A DNA stretch of 17,789 nucleotides. Source: a candidate division WWE3 bacterium RIFOXYD1_FULL_39_9 (GTDB taxonomy: Bacteria; Patescibacteriota; WWE3; UBA101185; UBA10185). This document shows positions 7,529 to 14,928 of the stretch, one piece after another. The translations under genes were made by a program, and so were the position numbers. How positions within the stretch are numbered: position 1 is the stretch's first letter; the number at the start of each line of letters is the position of its first letter. A model generated the notes under the pieces. That model did not search any database, had not been told where the DNA came from, and saw nothing but the letters and a program-made list of their open reading frames with translations. The stretch lies in assembly GCA_001773295.1 (NCBI GenBank), contig MEWG01000002.1, positions 6,724 through 24,512 of the forward strand, read 5' to 3'.

Positions 7529-9298
7529 CTAGAGCGACATCTGCTGATACAAACCGGATTGCTCAAATCCCAATTTTTTGTAGTATTCCCTTGTACCTAC
7601 TGATGAAATAACTGAAAGAGTTTTAAACCCATTCTTCTTACTTATTTCCACAGCGCGGTCTATCAATTTTCTGCCTAGACCCAGATGCTGCGCTTTACCT
7701 TTTTGGTGTTCGCCTATCTCCAAACTTCTGCCATACACGTGAACTTCGCGGATAATCGCAGAATCAGACAACTCTTCAATAAAGTGCATTCCGTTTGGCA
7801 AGGACAATCTTAGAAAACCTGCAACTTTATCCTCTTTTGTTATATATTCAATGAATTTCTCTTTGGTAGCCTCAGTTTCATAGTCTGTTTCAAGAATCGA
7901 AAGGTCTTTCTCTGTTAGATTAAGTTCTTTAACCTCACGGGAACGGATTTCTACAGGCGTGACATTTATGCTTTTGAGATTCTGCTCAACTATTTGTCTA
8001 AAATTTGTTTTCAAATTGCCGTCTACAATGTCGGTCGAAGGTATGTCGCGGATCATTCTTGTTATTCTGCAGTAACGGGGAGTTAACTTAAATGCCTCAG
8101 TTAATACATGCAGAAGCTCTTCCTGAGAGTACGGTTTCCATTCACCGCTTTTGTAAAATCTCATTAATTCGGCACTTTCAATTAGAGAGCACGGATAAAT
8201 CTTAATCTCATCCGGTTTAAATCTAGGATCTTCAAAAAGTTTTTTGTAATCTTCTATATCTTTTTTAGGATCAGAACCAAGTAAATTTGGCATCCAATGT
8301 ACATGAATCTTAAAACCTGCATCTCTGAGCAACTTGAATGCTTGGGCAGTTTTATCTACATCGTGGCCGCGATTATTAAGTGATAGCACTTTGTTGTTTA
8401 AGGATTGGACACCAAGCTGAACCTTTGTAGCGCCCAATTTGCGCATCCTGATAACCTCCTCCTCGGTAATTTCATCCGGTCGTGTTTCAATAACAAGTCC
8501 AACGCACTTTGTCGGAGAAGTCTCGTTTAACTTATGGGATTCGTACAGTGTTTCAAAAGTCGCAGATTCCGAAACTGTGTCTGATGAAGGTTTTCTCAAA
8601 GCCGCTGTAACAACTTGATTATATGTCAAGTTGATCTTGTCACCGGAAATATTTTCCAAATTCTTTTCTAAGTAGGGAAGCCCCATAACTTCTGGATTGA
8701 TCGGTTCTGGATTTAGGTTTTTTCCAAAGTCATTCAGTGCTTCAAATACTCTGTTCACAAACCACATCTGATACTCAACGGGGTAAGCCGTCCAAGTACC
8801 GCCAAGAATTATTATTTCAACTTTATCTGTCGGATGACCAATATTTTTTAATGCCACTAATCTGTTGTAGGTCTGGTAATAAGGATCAAACTTGTTTGCT
8901 TCGGCTCGTTGCGCACCCGGCTCATTTGAAAGATAACTTTTTGGCATTCGTACATCATTTGGGCAAAAAATACACTTTCCTGGACACGGAAATGGCTTAG
9001 TTAAAACAGTGACAGGTGTAACACCGGAGATAGTTCTTACACTTTTCATTCTTATTACATCAAGAAATCGTGCCTCCTCTGGTTCTGATAGCTGAATAGC
9101 ACCGTCATTTTTGAGCCTGGAATATTCGGAAAGAACTTCACTTTTTGAGAATATCCTTCCTGAAGGACTTGGGTTGCTAAATAACACTTTCCTTACATGT
9201 CTTTCCGGATCAACTCCTGTCGCCACTTGCGAAAGTGCTGTAATTATTGACAAAAGTGGCTTTTTATCAGATTTTGGTTGTGTATCAGTAATATTCAT
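7529..9298 (-). CDS. elp3: Elp3-family tRNA uridine carboxymethyl-synthase (radical SAM + GNAT)
   Basis: A 589-residue protein with the full Elp3 layout. In the radical-SAM part the 4Fe-4S ligands are C105, C109 and C112 (CPGKCIFC), followed by the family blocks SYLSNEPGAQRA (121-132), GGTWTAYP and VIETRPDEIT. The GNAT part closes the protein, with the acetyl-CoA loop HLGLGRKLI (538-546) and EYYKKLGF (571-578). Elp3 uses SAM and acetyl-CoA to add a carboxymethyl group to C5 of wobble uridine 34 in tRNA. Elp3 of archaea and some bacteria is reported to act without other Elongator subunits; none are seen here. The ATG at 9298 abuts the ATG of the divergent methyltransferase gene (9299) inside one CATATG, so each gene's promoter must lie within the other's coding sequence. 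The family call is firm. Confidence 0.96.
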   Translation of the reverse strand: MNITDTQPKSDKKPLLSIITALSQVATGVDPERHVRKVLFSNPSPSGRIFSKSEVLSEYSRLKNDGAIQLSEPEEARFLDVIRMKSVRTISGVTPVTVLTKPFPCPGKCIFCPNDVRMPKSYLSNEPGAQRAEANKFDPYYQTYNRLVALKNIGHPTDKVEIIILGGTWTAYPVEYQMWFVNRVFEALNDFGKNLNPEPINPEVMGLPYLEKNLENISGDKINLTYNQVVTAALRKPSSDTVSESATFETLYESHKLNETSPTKCVGLVIETRPDEITEEEVIRMRKLGATKVQLGVQSLNNKVLSLNNRGHDVDKTAQAFKLLRDAGFKIHVHWMPNLLGSDPKKDIEDYKKLFEDPRFKPDEIKIYPCSLIESAELMRFYKSGEWKPYSQEELLHVLTEAFKLTPRYCRITRMIRDIPSTDIVDGNLKTNFRQIVEQNLKSINVTPVEIRSREVKELNLTEKDLSILETDYETEATKEKFIEYITKEDKVAGFLRLSLPNGMHFIEELSDSAIIREVHVYGRSLEIGEHQKGKAQHLGLGRKLIDRAVEISKKNGFKTLSVISSVGTREYYKKLGFEQSGLYQQMSL

Positions 9299-10021
9299 AT
9301 GGACAACAAAACAATTGAAGCTATTTTAAGGCTAAACAACAAATTTTACGAATCCCAAGCCGCATCATTTGATGTGACTAGACAATTTCCATGGAAAGGG
9401 TGGGGGAGGGTAGTAGAAATTATACACGACCTAAAAAAAGAGGGAAAAATTGATTTATTGGATCTTGGGTGTGGAAACGGTAGGTTTTTAAAACATCTGA
9501 TAGATTTAGGCGTATCCGACAATATTGTATATACCGGACTAGACACAAATGTAGAGCTAATAGAAACGGCACTTAATAGCTTTTCAACTTCAAATAACGC
9601 AAAATTTGAAAAGTTCGACGTAATACAGGGTGTTTCAAAAATAGAAAATAAGTACGACGTAGTGACCGCTTTTGGGATCACACATCACATTCCTTCTTCG
9701 CTGTTAAGACAAGAATGGTTTGAATCTGTTGCTAAGTTAGTAAAACCAGGCGGATTACTAATATCTACTTTTTGGAATTTTGATAAGTCTAAAATCGTAA
9801 AAGTGCCTGAAATACAAAAAGATCTGGAAACCAACGACTACACTTTGGGCTGGATGAACAAACCGGATACGATCAGATATTGCCATTTTTATGACGCACA
9901 AGAGCTAGACCTGCTTATCAAGAATCTAGAAAATATGAACGTTAAAATTATTGATACTTTTGAATCAGACGGACGCAACGGTAAAACAAATACATACATT
10001 ATTTGGAAAAAAATGATGTAA
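9299..10021 (+). CDS. Trm9/ALKBH8-like tRNA methyltransferase (class I, SAM-dependent)
   Basis: A 240-residue class I methyltransferase. The SAM-binding motif I is LLDLGCGNGRF (53-63), the acidic residue of the next strand is D82 (GLDTN), the catalytic-region motif is FGITHHIP (125-132) and the VKPGGLLISTFW strand is at 148-159. Features outside the generic fold resemble eukaryotic Trm9: FYESQAASFDVTRQFPWKGW near the start (compare VYNEIA.HFS.TR.KPW), and RYCHFYDAQEL (193-203) near the end (compare RYYHLYREGEL). Trm9 esterifies cm5U34 to mcm5U34, the step right after Elp3, and elp3 is the adjacent divergent gene. The ATG at 9299 is preferred over the in-frame TTG at 9278. The methyltransferase call is firm; the Trm9 assignment rests on remembered alignments and context. 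Confidence 0.82.
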   Translation: MDNKTIEAILRLNNKFYESQAASFDVTRQFPWKGWGRVVEIIHDLKKEGKIDLLDLGCGNGRFLKHLIDLGVSDNIVYTGLDTNVELIETALNSFSTSNNAKFEKFDVIQGVSKIENKYDVVTAFGITHHIPSSLLRQEWFESVAKLVKPGGLLISTFWNFDKSKIVKVPEIQKDLETNDYTLGWMNKPDTIRYCHFYDAQELDLLIKNLENMNVKIIDTFESDGRNGKTNTYIIWKKMM

Positions 10022-10024
10022 AAT
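10019..10024 (+). promoter_or_regulatory. Candidate -10 box of the HIT gene
   Basis: TAAAAT, which shares its TAA with the stop codon of the methyltransferase gene, ends 6 nt before the HIT ATG at 10031. No ribosome site lies in the 9-bp gap. A leaderless secondary transcript is possible; read-through from the upstream gene is the simpler alternative. Confidence 0.35.
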
Positions 10025-10030
10025 TCAGAT

Positions 10031-10483
10031 ATGAATGATTGTATATTTTGCAAAATCACAAACGGCGAAATCGAGTCATCGAAATTCTGGGAAAACGAGG
10101 GATTTATAGCTATCTTGGACTTATTCCCTAACACACCTGGAGCATCGATTGTTATTTCAAAAAAACACTACGAATCCGACTACCTCAACCTCGACGACCC
10201 GATACTGCAAGATCTGATTGTTGCTGTAAAGTCAGCTGCAGAAAAACTTAAAAAAGGACTTAAAGTAGACCGCGTTGCCGCAACAATTGAAGGAACCGGA
10301 GTAAATCACCTACACATGAGATTATTTCCATTGCACAGCAACCCCGATAAAAAGATGGGTGAAGCCAAAGAGACAGTCTTCAACGAGCAATACCAAGGGT
10401 ATATAACTACGCATGTCGGGCCTATGGCCAGTCGCGAGGATCTGGATAGGTTGGTGGAGGTGATTAGGGGGTCTTTACTGTAA
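10031..10483 (+). CDS. HIT (histidine triad) family nucleotide hydrolase/transferase
   Basis: A 150-residue HIT protein. The N-terminus CIFCKI (C4, C7) is the zinc-binding start common in bacterial Hint-type members, with H46 as a possible third ligand. The fold markers FIAILDLFPNTPGASIVIS (25-43) and the nucleotide-binding GTGVNHLHMRLFP (88-100) are clear. The triad is normally H-x-H-x-H; here it reads H93-L-H95-M-R97, so the third histidine is arginine while the catalytic middle histidine (H95) is kept. A further H102 follows. Members of the family cleave phosphoramidate or dinucleoside polyphosphate bonds; the substrate here is unknown. It lies 9 bp after the Trm9-like gene, and its last 9 bp overlap the convergent P-loop kinase gene. 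Confidence 0.92.
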   Translation: MNDCIFCKITNGEIESSKFWENEGFIAILDLFPNTPGASIVISKKHYESDYLNLDDPILQDLIVAVKSAAEKLKKGLKVDRVAATIEGTGVNHLHMRLFPLHSNPDKKMGEAKETVFNEQYQGYITTHVGPMASREDLDRLVEVIRGSLL

Positions 10484-11065
10484 GAAATACTTACTCAGCA
10501 CATCTACGACTTGTAAATATACTTCATTTTCTGAACACTCGGCGTCGATCTTATGGTAGTCAAAATTACTTAACGTGTACTTCTCCGCAGTTTCAGTAAA
10601 TCTTTTAACTGTTTCCTCAGATTTTGGAATATCCCCGGTTCTACTGGCCAACCTGCTGACAGCCGTTTCTGTCGATACCTCGAGCTCGATTATTATAAAT
10701 CTGAGCTGCTCTGCTCGAGTACGATTTTGCAAAAATTGAAATGTATTTTTAATCCCATACATATTTGACCAAGCTTGGGTCCAAACAAAATTTTTACAAG
10801 TACTATCAATTCTTAAAGCAAAATCTAAGTTATAACGATATTTCTTTGTAACACTAGGCAATACCCTGAAACTCGAATCCTGAGAACCAGCCTCAAGGAA
10901 CATTTTGAAGGAAATATTATTGCTTGTCAGCAAATCAGGATCAATTAGCTTTAGATCGATTTGCTCGATTAATTTATTTGCCAATGTGGACTTTCCGGAA
11001 CCAGGTAAACCTCTGACCAATATATGAAAATGCGGTATTAACTTGTGTTTAGAGTATTTAGTCAC
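10475..11065 (-). CDS. P-loop nucleotide kinase of the AAA_33/zeta-toxin-like type
   Basis: A 196-residue P-loop kinase with Walker A GLPGSGKST (19-27), an acidic pair in IDPD (41-44) after the second strand, a hydrophobic strand FIIIELEV (123-130), and a basic lid-like segment RLASRTGDIPKS (138-149) followed by ETVKRF. This layout fits the AAA_33 group, which includes small-molecule kinases, RNA-end kinases and zeta toxins. No antitoxin-like gene is next to it, so a toxin role is not supported. The start is GTG at 11065, which has a TATATT hexamer 8 nt upstream and also a GAGG that could act as a ribosome site. The end overlaps the HIT gene by 9 bp on the opposite strand. Substrate unknown. 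Confidence 0.8.
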   Translation of the reverse strand: MTKYSKHKLIPHFHILVRGLPGSGKSTLANKLIEQIDLKLIDPDLLTSNNISFKMFLEAGSQDSSFRVLPSVTKKYRYNLDFALRIDSTCKNFVWTQAWSNMYGIKNTFQFLQNRTRAEQLRFIIIELEVSTETAVSRLASRTGDIPKSEETVKRFTETAEKYTLSNFDYHKIDAECSENEVYLQVVDVLSKYFLQ

Positions 11066-11067
11066 TC

Positions 11068-11115
11068 TGCCTCAATATAAGGCACGGGAACCTTCAGAGC
11101 AACGAGGCATGTGCC
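11068..11115. promoter_or_regulatory. Cluster of competing short inverted repeats between dsbB and the kinase gene
   Basis: TGCCTC at 11068-11073 can pair with AGGCA (11080-11084) or with GAGGCA (11104-11109); GGCAC (11081-11085) can pair with GTGCC (11111-11115); CTCTG (11065-11069) can pair with CAGAG (11095-11099). A candidate -10 (TATATT on the minus strand, 11079-11074) sits in the first loop. There is no T tract, so an intrinsic terminator is not supported. It may be regulatory or chance. Confidence 0.3.
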
Positions 11116-11128
11116 ACTTAAACGAGGA

Positions 11129-11575
11129 TTACTTCTGATCCTTCTTCGCTTTCTCGAGGATTACAGCACCAAAAGTGCTCAACACTATGAGAAGAAATCC
11201 GACAAATGACTGCATCGGGATAGTAAACACGCCCATCAGTTTGTAAGAAGTATCCAAACAGGAAATTCCAAATCTGCAAGATTCTGTGTAAGACAACAAT
11301 CCCGATTGAAGAAGCATTTGATATAGGGACAGACCTAAGCCTAAAAATCCAAACGGCATGGCGTAATAGGAAAGCTTCCTGTCCTTAAAAAGAATGCCTA
11401 CCATGTAAATAATAACTAGGGGATACATCGCAATTCGTTGGTACCAGCATAGGTCACATGGTGGCAAATTCGCCACTTCACTATAATAGAGTGATCCAAG
11501 TAACGCCGCTAATGAAATAGACCAACCAAGATAGTGAAAATGCAGTGGTGTGATGTATGTATGAAGCTTCTTCAT
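11129..11575 (-). CDS. dsbB: DsbB/BdbC-type disulfide bond formation membrane protein
   Basis: A 148-residue quinone-linked oxidoreductase that re-oxidises the extracytoplasmic thiol oxidase DsbA/BdbD. Four membrane helices are visible. The first loop has the C40-D-L-C43 pair followed by WYQR, the hallmark of DsbB, and the second loop has the C100/C106 pair (ESCRFGISC). The helix-3 region GLGLSLYQMLLQ also fits. No DsbA partner is in the window. Its start lies 9 bp after the stop of the secreted Ig-like gene with no ribosome site, so the two share a transcript; that neighbour has no cysteine in its mature part and is not a substrate. The six-cysteine protein at 6507-7178 is a plausible client. 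Confidence 0.94.
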   Translation of the reverse strand: MKKLHTYITPLHFHYLGWSISLAALLGSLYYSEVANLPPCDLCWYQRIAMYPLVIIYMVGILFKDRKLSYYAMPFGFLGLGLSLYQMLLQSGLLSYTESCRFGISCLDTSYKLMGVFTIPMQSFVGFLLIVLSTFGAVILEKAKKDQK

Positions 11576-11584
11576 AAACTAATG

Positions 11585-12112
11585 TTAGTCTTCGTGTAAA
11601 ATTCTTTTCTCAAATGCTGCTTTCTTACTAATGTCACTTGATATGTATAAATAAGAAGCTAAAAGGGCAATCCCACTTCCAAAACTAAGCGCTACTACCT
11701 GATTAAATCCGGTAACAGGAACTGAGCTTGTTGACTGGGAAGTTTCGCCGCTACTATTTACTCCTGCCGGAAGACTCTGGCCAAGATGCAGTGTAAAAGA
11801 ATAACTTTCGGATCCTTGCGTAATTACCACACTATAGTCGCCGGAGCTCAGCTGAGTGCCTACAGACCAGTCTCCTGATGAGTTTGCGGTTGCGGAGTAG
11901 TCAGTTTCACCTACATCGATGGTTACAGTGGAGCTTGCAGTAGCTTTACCGGCAAAAGTAGGGTTTACGCCCGTATACCACCATTCTGTATACATTTTGC
12001 CTTCGGTATCAAGTGCGCCAATTTTAGTTAGTTGTAATGTTGCTGAATATGAAAATGGTTGCAAAAGAAGTGCGATCAACAAAAAGGGCAGCAGTTTAAT
12101 TTTTGACTTCAT
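11585..12112 (-). CDS. Secreted Ig-like surface protein with sortase-like C-terminus
   Basis: A 175-residue exported protein. A signal peptide covers about 1-24 (basic MKSKIK, hydrophobic core, cut after SYSA). Residues about 48-110 form one bacterial Ig-like module of the Bap/Big_3 type, seen in GKATASSTVTIDVG, YSATANSSGDWSV and LSSGDYSVVI. A Ser/Thr-rich linker (115-130) follows. Then comes VPVTG (131-135), a membrane helix (138-157) and a basic stretch with K163/K164. This order resembles the LPxTG sorting signal of sortase substrates, although the first residue is V and the tail after the helix is long. It may instead be a simple C-terminal anchor. It is the first gene of an operon with dsbB and is driven by the palindrome-containing promoter. 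Confidence 0.78.
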   Translation of the reverse strand: MKSKIKLLPFLLIALLLQPFSYSATLQLTKIGALDTEGKMYTEWWYTGVNPTFAGKATASSTVTIDVGETDYSATANSSGDWSVGTQLSSGDYSVVITQGSESYSFTLHLGQSLPAGVNSSGETSQSTSSVPVTGFNQVVALSFGSGIALLASYLYISSDISKKAAFEKRILHED

Positions 12113-12118
12113 ACGATA

Positions 12119-12148
12119 AGTTTAGTACCTTGAAACAAGGTATGTCAA
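12119..12148 (-). promoter_or_regulatory. Promoter with 17-bp palindrome in its spacer (MerR-like geometry)
   Basis: Reading the minus strand, a perfect -35 TTGACA (12148-12143) is followed by an 18-bp spacer and a -10-like TAAACT (12124-12119), which ends 6 nt before the ATG of the Ig-like gene. The spacer is filled by a perfect inverted repeat, TACCTTG and CAAGGTA separated by 3 nt (12126-12142). A palindrome placed in a long spacer between -35 and -10 is the pattern of MerR-family activators such as CueR, ZntR and SoxR. No MerR gene is in the window. The same site could also affect the divergent M16 gene. Confidence 0.6.
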
Positions 12149-12166
12149 TGATTCTGCCTAAAATAC

Positions 12167-13426
12167 ATGATCAAACCCATATTTAACCAACTTTCAAACG
12201 GACTTAATGTAGTACTTTTACCTTCTAAAGAAATTGAAACTGTAGTAGTTCAGTTGCGTGGTAAAGCCGGAAGTAATTATGAAAAAGAAGGAGAAATAGG
12301 AGCGGCACACTTTTTGGAGCATTTTGTACTGAAAGGTACAGATAACTACCCGAATCATAAAAAACTAACCCAATTAATCAATGATGTAGGTGGAAAATTT
12401 GTCGGAGCTACAAGCAGGGACGATGTGCTGTTTGGTGTACATGTATTAAAAGAGGATATAGAAAATGCACTGATCTTTTTATCAGAGATTTTTTACAAAA
12501 GTTTGCTAGAAGAGAAAAATGTAAGAAATCTTAAGGACGTAATTAAACAGGAGATCCTAAGGTATAACGACATGCCGGAAAAATTAATCGGACGTATTGG
12601 ATATAGAATTTTATTTCCAGAAAATAGACTTGCAAAATTAAACACAGGCGAATCGGACGATGTTGAAAGATTAAATTTAAGAATAATTAAATCCTTTCAA
12701 GAACGCACGTATACTAACAATAACTTTATCTTAGTTATTTGCGGTAATTTTGATGATGACGAAACCGGACAGCTTATAAACAAGTACTTTACGCAAAAAA
12801 CAAACGATTTCGAAAGTGAGTCGGTAGAGTTGACACAAAATCAAGGGCTAGAAGTACAGGTTGCTCAGACTCCGAGTCTAACTCAACATTATATAAAGCT
12901 AGATTTTCACGGCTACAAGATCTCGGATGTTCGTAAATATCCATCAGCCATTTTTGCCAAAATATTAAATATGTACCTAAAAGAGAAGCTTGTTGAGGAT
13001 CAAGGACTTGTTTATCAACTAAGCTGCGACTCTTACGCAGCAGGAAATTACGGCCTCTTTGGTATTTACACATCTACTAATGATAAAAACTTTGAAAAGG
13101 TTCTTGGAATTATTAAAAACAGCAAAAATGAGTTTGAATCATATTTGACTACAAAAAATGTAAATCAAGCAAAAAATATTTTATGTGCAAATCTGGCATT
13201 TTTAATAGAAAAACCATCAATTAGGGCAAACTACTATTCAGAATTAATACTTCACGGACGACCTGAACAAGATTATGACTACGAAGTAAACCAAATTAGA
13301 AACACAAATTTAAATGAGATTACTTTAGTTGTAGATGAAATATCTAAACAAGACCCAAAACTTACTGTTATTTCAAATAAGTTTGACGTTGAAAAAGTTA
13401 AGGGTTTTTGGCTACAGGATTATTAA
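12167..13426 (+). CDS. M16 family zinc metallopeptidase (insulinase/processing-peptidase-like)
   Basis: A 419-residue protein, the length of a typical two-domain bacterial M16 peptidase. The inverted zinc motif HFLEH is at 48-52 and the third ligand is E129 in VIKQEIL; the 76 residues between H52 and E129 match the family rule HxxEH-x76-E exactly, so the enzyme should be active. The N-terminal strand GLNVVLLPS and the second-domain segment EDQGLVYQL (336-344 region by pattern, C-terminal half) also fit. There is no signal peptide, so it acts in the cytoplasm or at the inner face of the membrane. It stands alone, not paired with a second M16 subunit. Its stop shares the TTAA at 13423-13426 with the stop of the convergent glycosyltransferase gene. 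Confidence 0.93.
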   Translation: MIKPIFNQLSNGLNVVLLPSKEIETVVVQLRGKAGSNYEKEGEIGAAHFLEHFVLKGTDNYPNHKKLTQLINDVGGKFVGATSRDDVLFGVHVLKEDIENALIFLSEIFYKSLLEEKNVRNLKDVIKQEILRYNDMPEKLIGRIGYRILFPENRLAKLNTGESDDVERLNLRIIKSFQERTYTNNNFILVICGNFDDDETGQLINKYFTQKTNDFESESVELTQNQGLEVQVAQTPSLTQHYIKLDFHGYKISDVRKYPSAIFAKILNMYLKEKLVEDQGLVYQLSCDSYAAGNYGLFGIYTSTNDKNFEKVLGIIKNSKNEFESYLTTKNVNQAKNILCANLAFLIEKPSIRANYYSELILHGRPEQDYDYEVNQIRNTNLNEITLVVDEISKQDPKLTVISNKFDVEKVKGFWLQDY

Positions 13427-14904
13427 AAATTCTCACATTTAAAAATAACAACAGATGTTGAATAAAGCGGCCCAAAACTTTTTTCTAACGTGTGACAAAG
13501 TTTAGGTTCCAACTTTGGCCTATCCGTATCGTAAGAAACAACTTCAAAATGTGCACCGGCACCGTAATCCGCAACATTTACGTTATGTGAGAAATAACTA
13601 AACGATTCGATGTTGTTAGGAACATAAACTTTCACATCAGTATAGTTACTGTTTAAATATTGGGCTGCCTGCGCAAAATACTCTCCGCTGTTATCATAAA
13701 TCCTAAACTTCTGGGCTCCGACAGTACCGCCTAACAACGGCGAATAGTATGCCGAATAAACCGGATAGTACATAAACGAGATAATAAGAAAAAATAGTAT
13801 GGTCATAGTTACAAGGCTTTTTCTAAATATAACCGGTGTTATCGAAACAAATGAGCTAATTAGTAAAATAATTGGAGATATAAAAACTAGGGAATAACGA
13901 TCAATTTTCTGCTTAAACAAAGTAAGCACGACAATATACAATAGAAAATACATCAAGATATATTTGTTCTGCTTAAACGTTCCGAAAACAATTTTACTGT
14001 TTAAGATGGCTAAACAAAACATTACCAAGGTTACGACCGACAATTTGAATACTAAAATTGACAAATAATAAATATAAGGAGAAACAAACACGCTTTCTTG
14101 TCTTATTGTATCTGCAGCAGCTCCCGCACCAACTTCCATCAGTTTTGTCAAAATATTATTAAAATCAACAACTAGAGCAGGGAATAATACAAACACGGAC
14201 ACGCCTAATACAACAAAAAAATTAAGAGCAAAAACAATTCTTTTTTTATTACTATTTTTTAAGATAAGTAATAAGTGTAGTGGCAAAACAAGTATGGATG
14301 TGAATTTCGACAAAATGGAAAGTGAATAAAAAAATGCAGATGTCCTTATGTTAGCGACGTTAGATCTATTTAACCCATAAAGTAGAAGTAAAAATGCTGT
14401 AAATCCAAAGTAAACCTCTAAAGATGTTAGATGGAACCAGCGGTCTATACCAATCAAGTAGGGCTCTAATGAAATAAAGAATCCGTACAATAGTGCAGTC
14501 TGATCGTTATAGAGATCTTTGATCAACTTCATTTGAATGCCAAGCAAAAAAGCTAAAACCAATACAATTTCAAGTTTTGAAATACCATGAAGCAACGGAT
14601 AAAACTCCGGCGTTAAACCGGCGTTAACACCTAAACTGCGTTGATACATATGCACAGCCTGCCTAATCGGCACACTAAGCCACATTAACGAAACTCCGGG
14701 CTGATAATGTTGATATGTGTCTTTTAAGTTAAAGTCTTTGACAGCTTCAAGAAATCTTTCGCTTCTACGATGCCATCTGGCTGCGTCAGAATTAGATATG
14801 TCAGATCCAAGTCCTAAAGACCTAACAACTATGAAAGTGGTAATAATGATTAAAGCTAAATGCTCAAAATTCTTAGTTTTTTCTTTAACGGTTAAATCTT
14901 TCAC
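13423..14904 (-). CDS. Polytopic GT-C glycosyltransferase (PMT/ArnT-like)
   Basis: A 493-residue protein with about ten hydrophobic helices and a soluble C-terminal part. The first outside loop carries acidic residues at D35 and D40 (SDISNSDAARWH), followed by YQHYQPGVSLMW, which is the placement seen in GT39/PMT-like GT-C enzymes that use polyprenyl-phosphate sugars. It probably transfers a sugar onto a lipid, glycan or protein on the outer side of the membrane; the acceptor cannot be told. The start is GTG at 14904, with an extended -10 (TGA-TATATT) 7 nt before it and no ribosome site. It is divergent from sodA and convergent with the M16 gene. The superfamily call is good; the exact family is not certain. 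Confidence 0.8.
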   Translation of the reverse strand: MKDLTVKEKTKNFEHLALIIITTFIVVRSLGLGSDISNSDAARWHRRSERFLEAVKDFNLKDTYQHYQPGVSLMWLSVPIRQAVHMYQRSLGVNAGLTPEFYPLLHGISKLEIVLVLAFLLGIQMKLIKDLYNDQTALLYGFFISLEPYLIGIDRWFHLTSLEVYFGFTAFLLLLYGLNRSNVANIRTSAFFYSLSILSKFTSILVLPLHLLLILKNSNKKRIVFALNFFVVLGVSVFVLFPALVVDFNNILTKLMEVGAGAAADTIRQESVFVSPYIYYLSILVFKLSVVTLVMFCLAILNSKIVFGTFKQNKYILMYFLLYIVVLTLFKQKIDRYSLVFISPIILLISSFVSITPVIFRKSLVTMTILFFLIISFMYYPVYSAYYSPLLGGTVGAQKFRIYDNSGEYFAQAAQYLNSNYTDVKVYVPNNIESFSYFSHNVNVADYGAGAHFEVVSYDTDRPKLEPKLCHTLEKSFGPLYSTSVVIFKCENF

Positions 14905-14911
14905 CGCTTAA

Positions 14912-14920
14912 AATATATCA
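14912..14920 (-). promoter_or_regulatory. Extended -10 promoter of the GT-C gene
   Basis: On the minus strand TGA followed by TATATT forms an extended -10, ending 7 nt before the GTG start. At usual spacing, transcription would begin at or next to the start codon. Confidence 0.5.
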
Positions 14921-14928
14921 TACAAACC

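Noticed and set aside
9247..9252. TTGACA as -35 of the methyltransferase gene
   Set aside because: No -10-like hexamer lies 16-18 bp downstream; it is inside the elp3 coding sequence.
9278..9298. In-frame TTG at 9278 as start of the methyltransferase
   Set aside because: It would add MCISNIH with no ribosome site and extend the overlap with elp3; the ATG at 9299 matches the expected N-terminus.
10475..11065. Zeta-type toxin of a toxin-antitoxin pair
   Set aside because: Only the P-loop kinase fold supports it; the adjacent genes are a HIT protein and dsbB, with no antitoxin-like gene.
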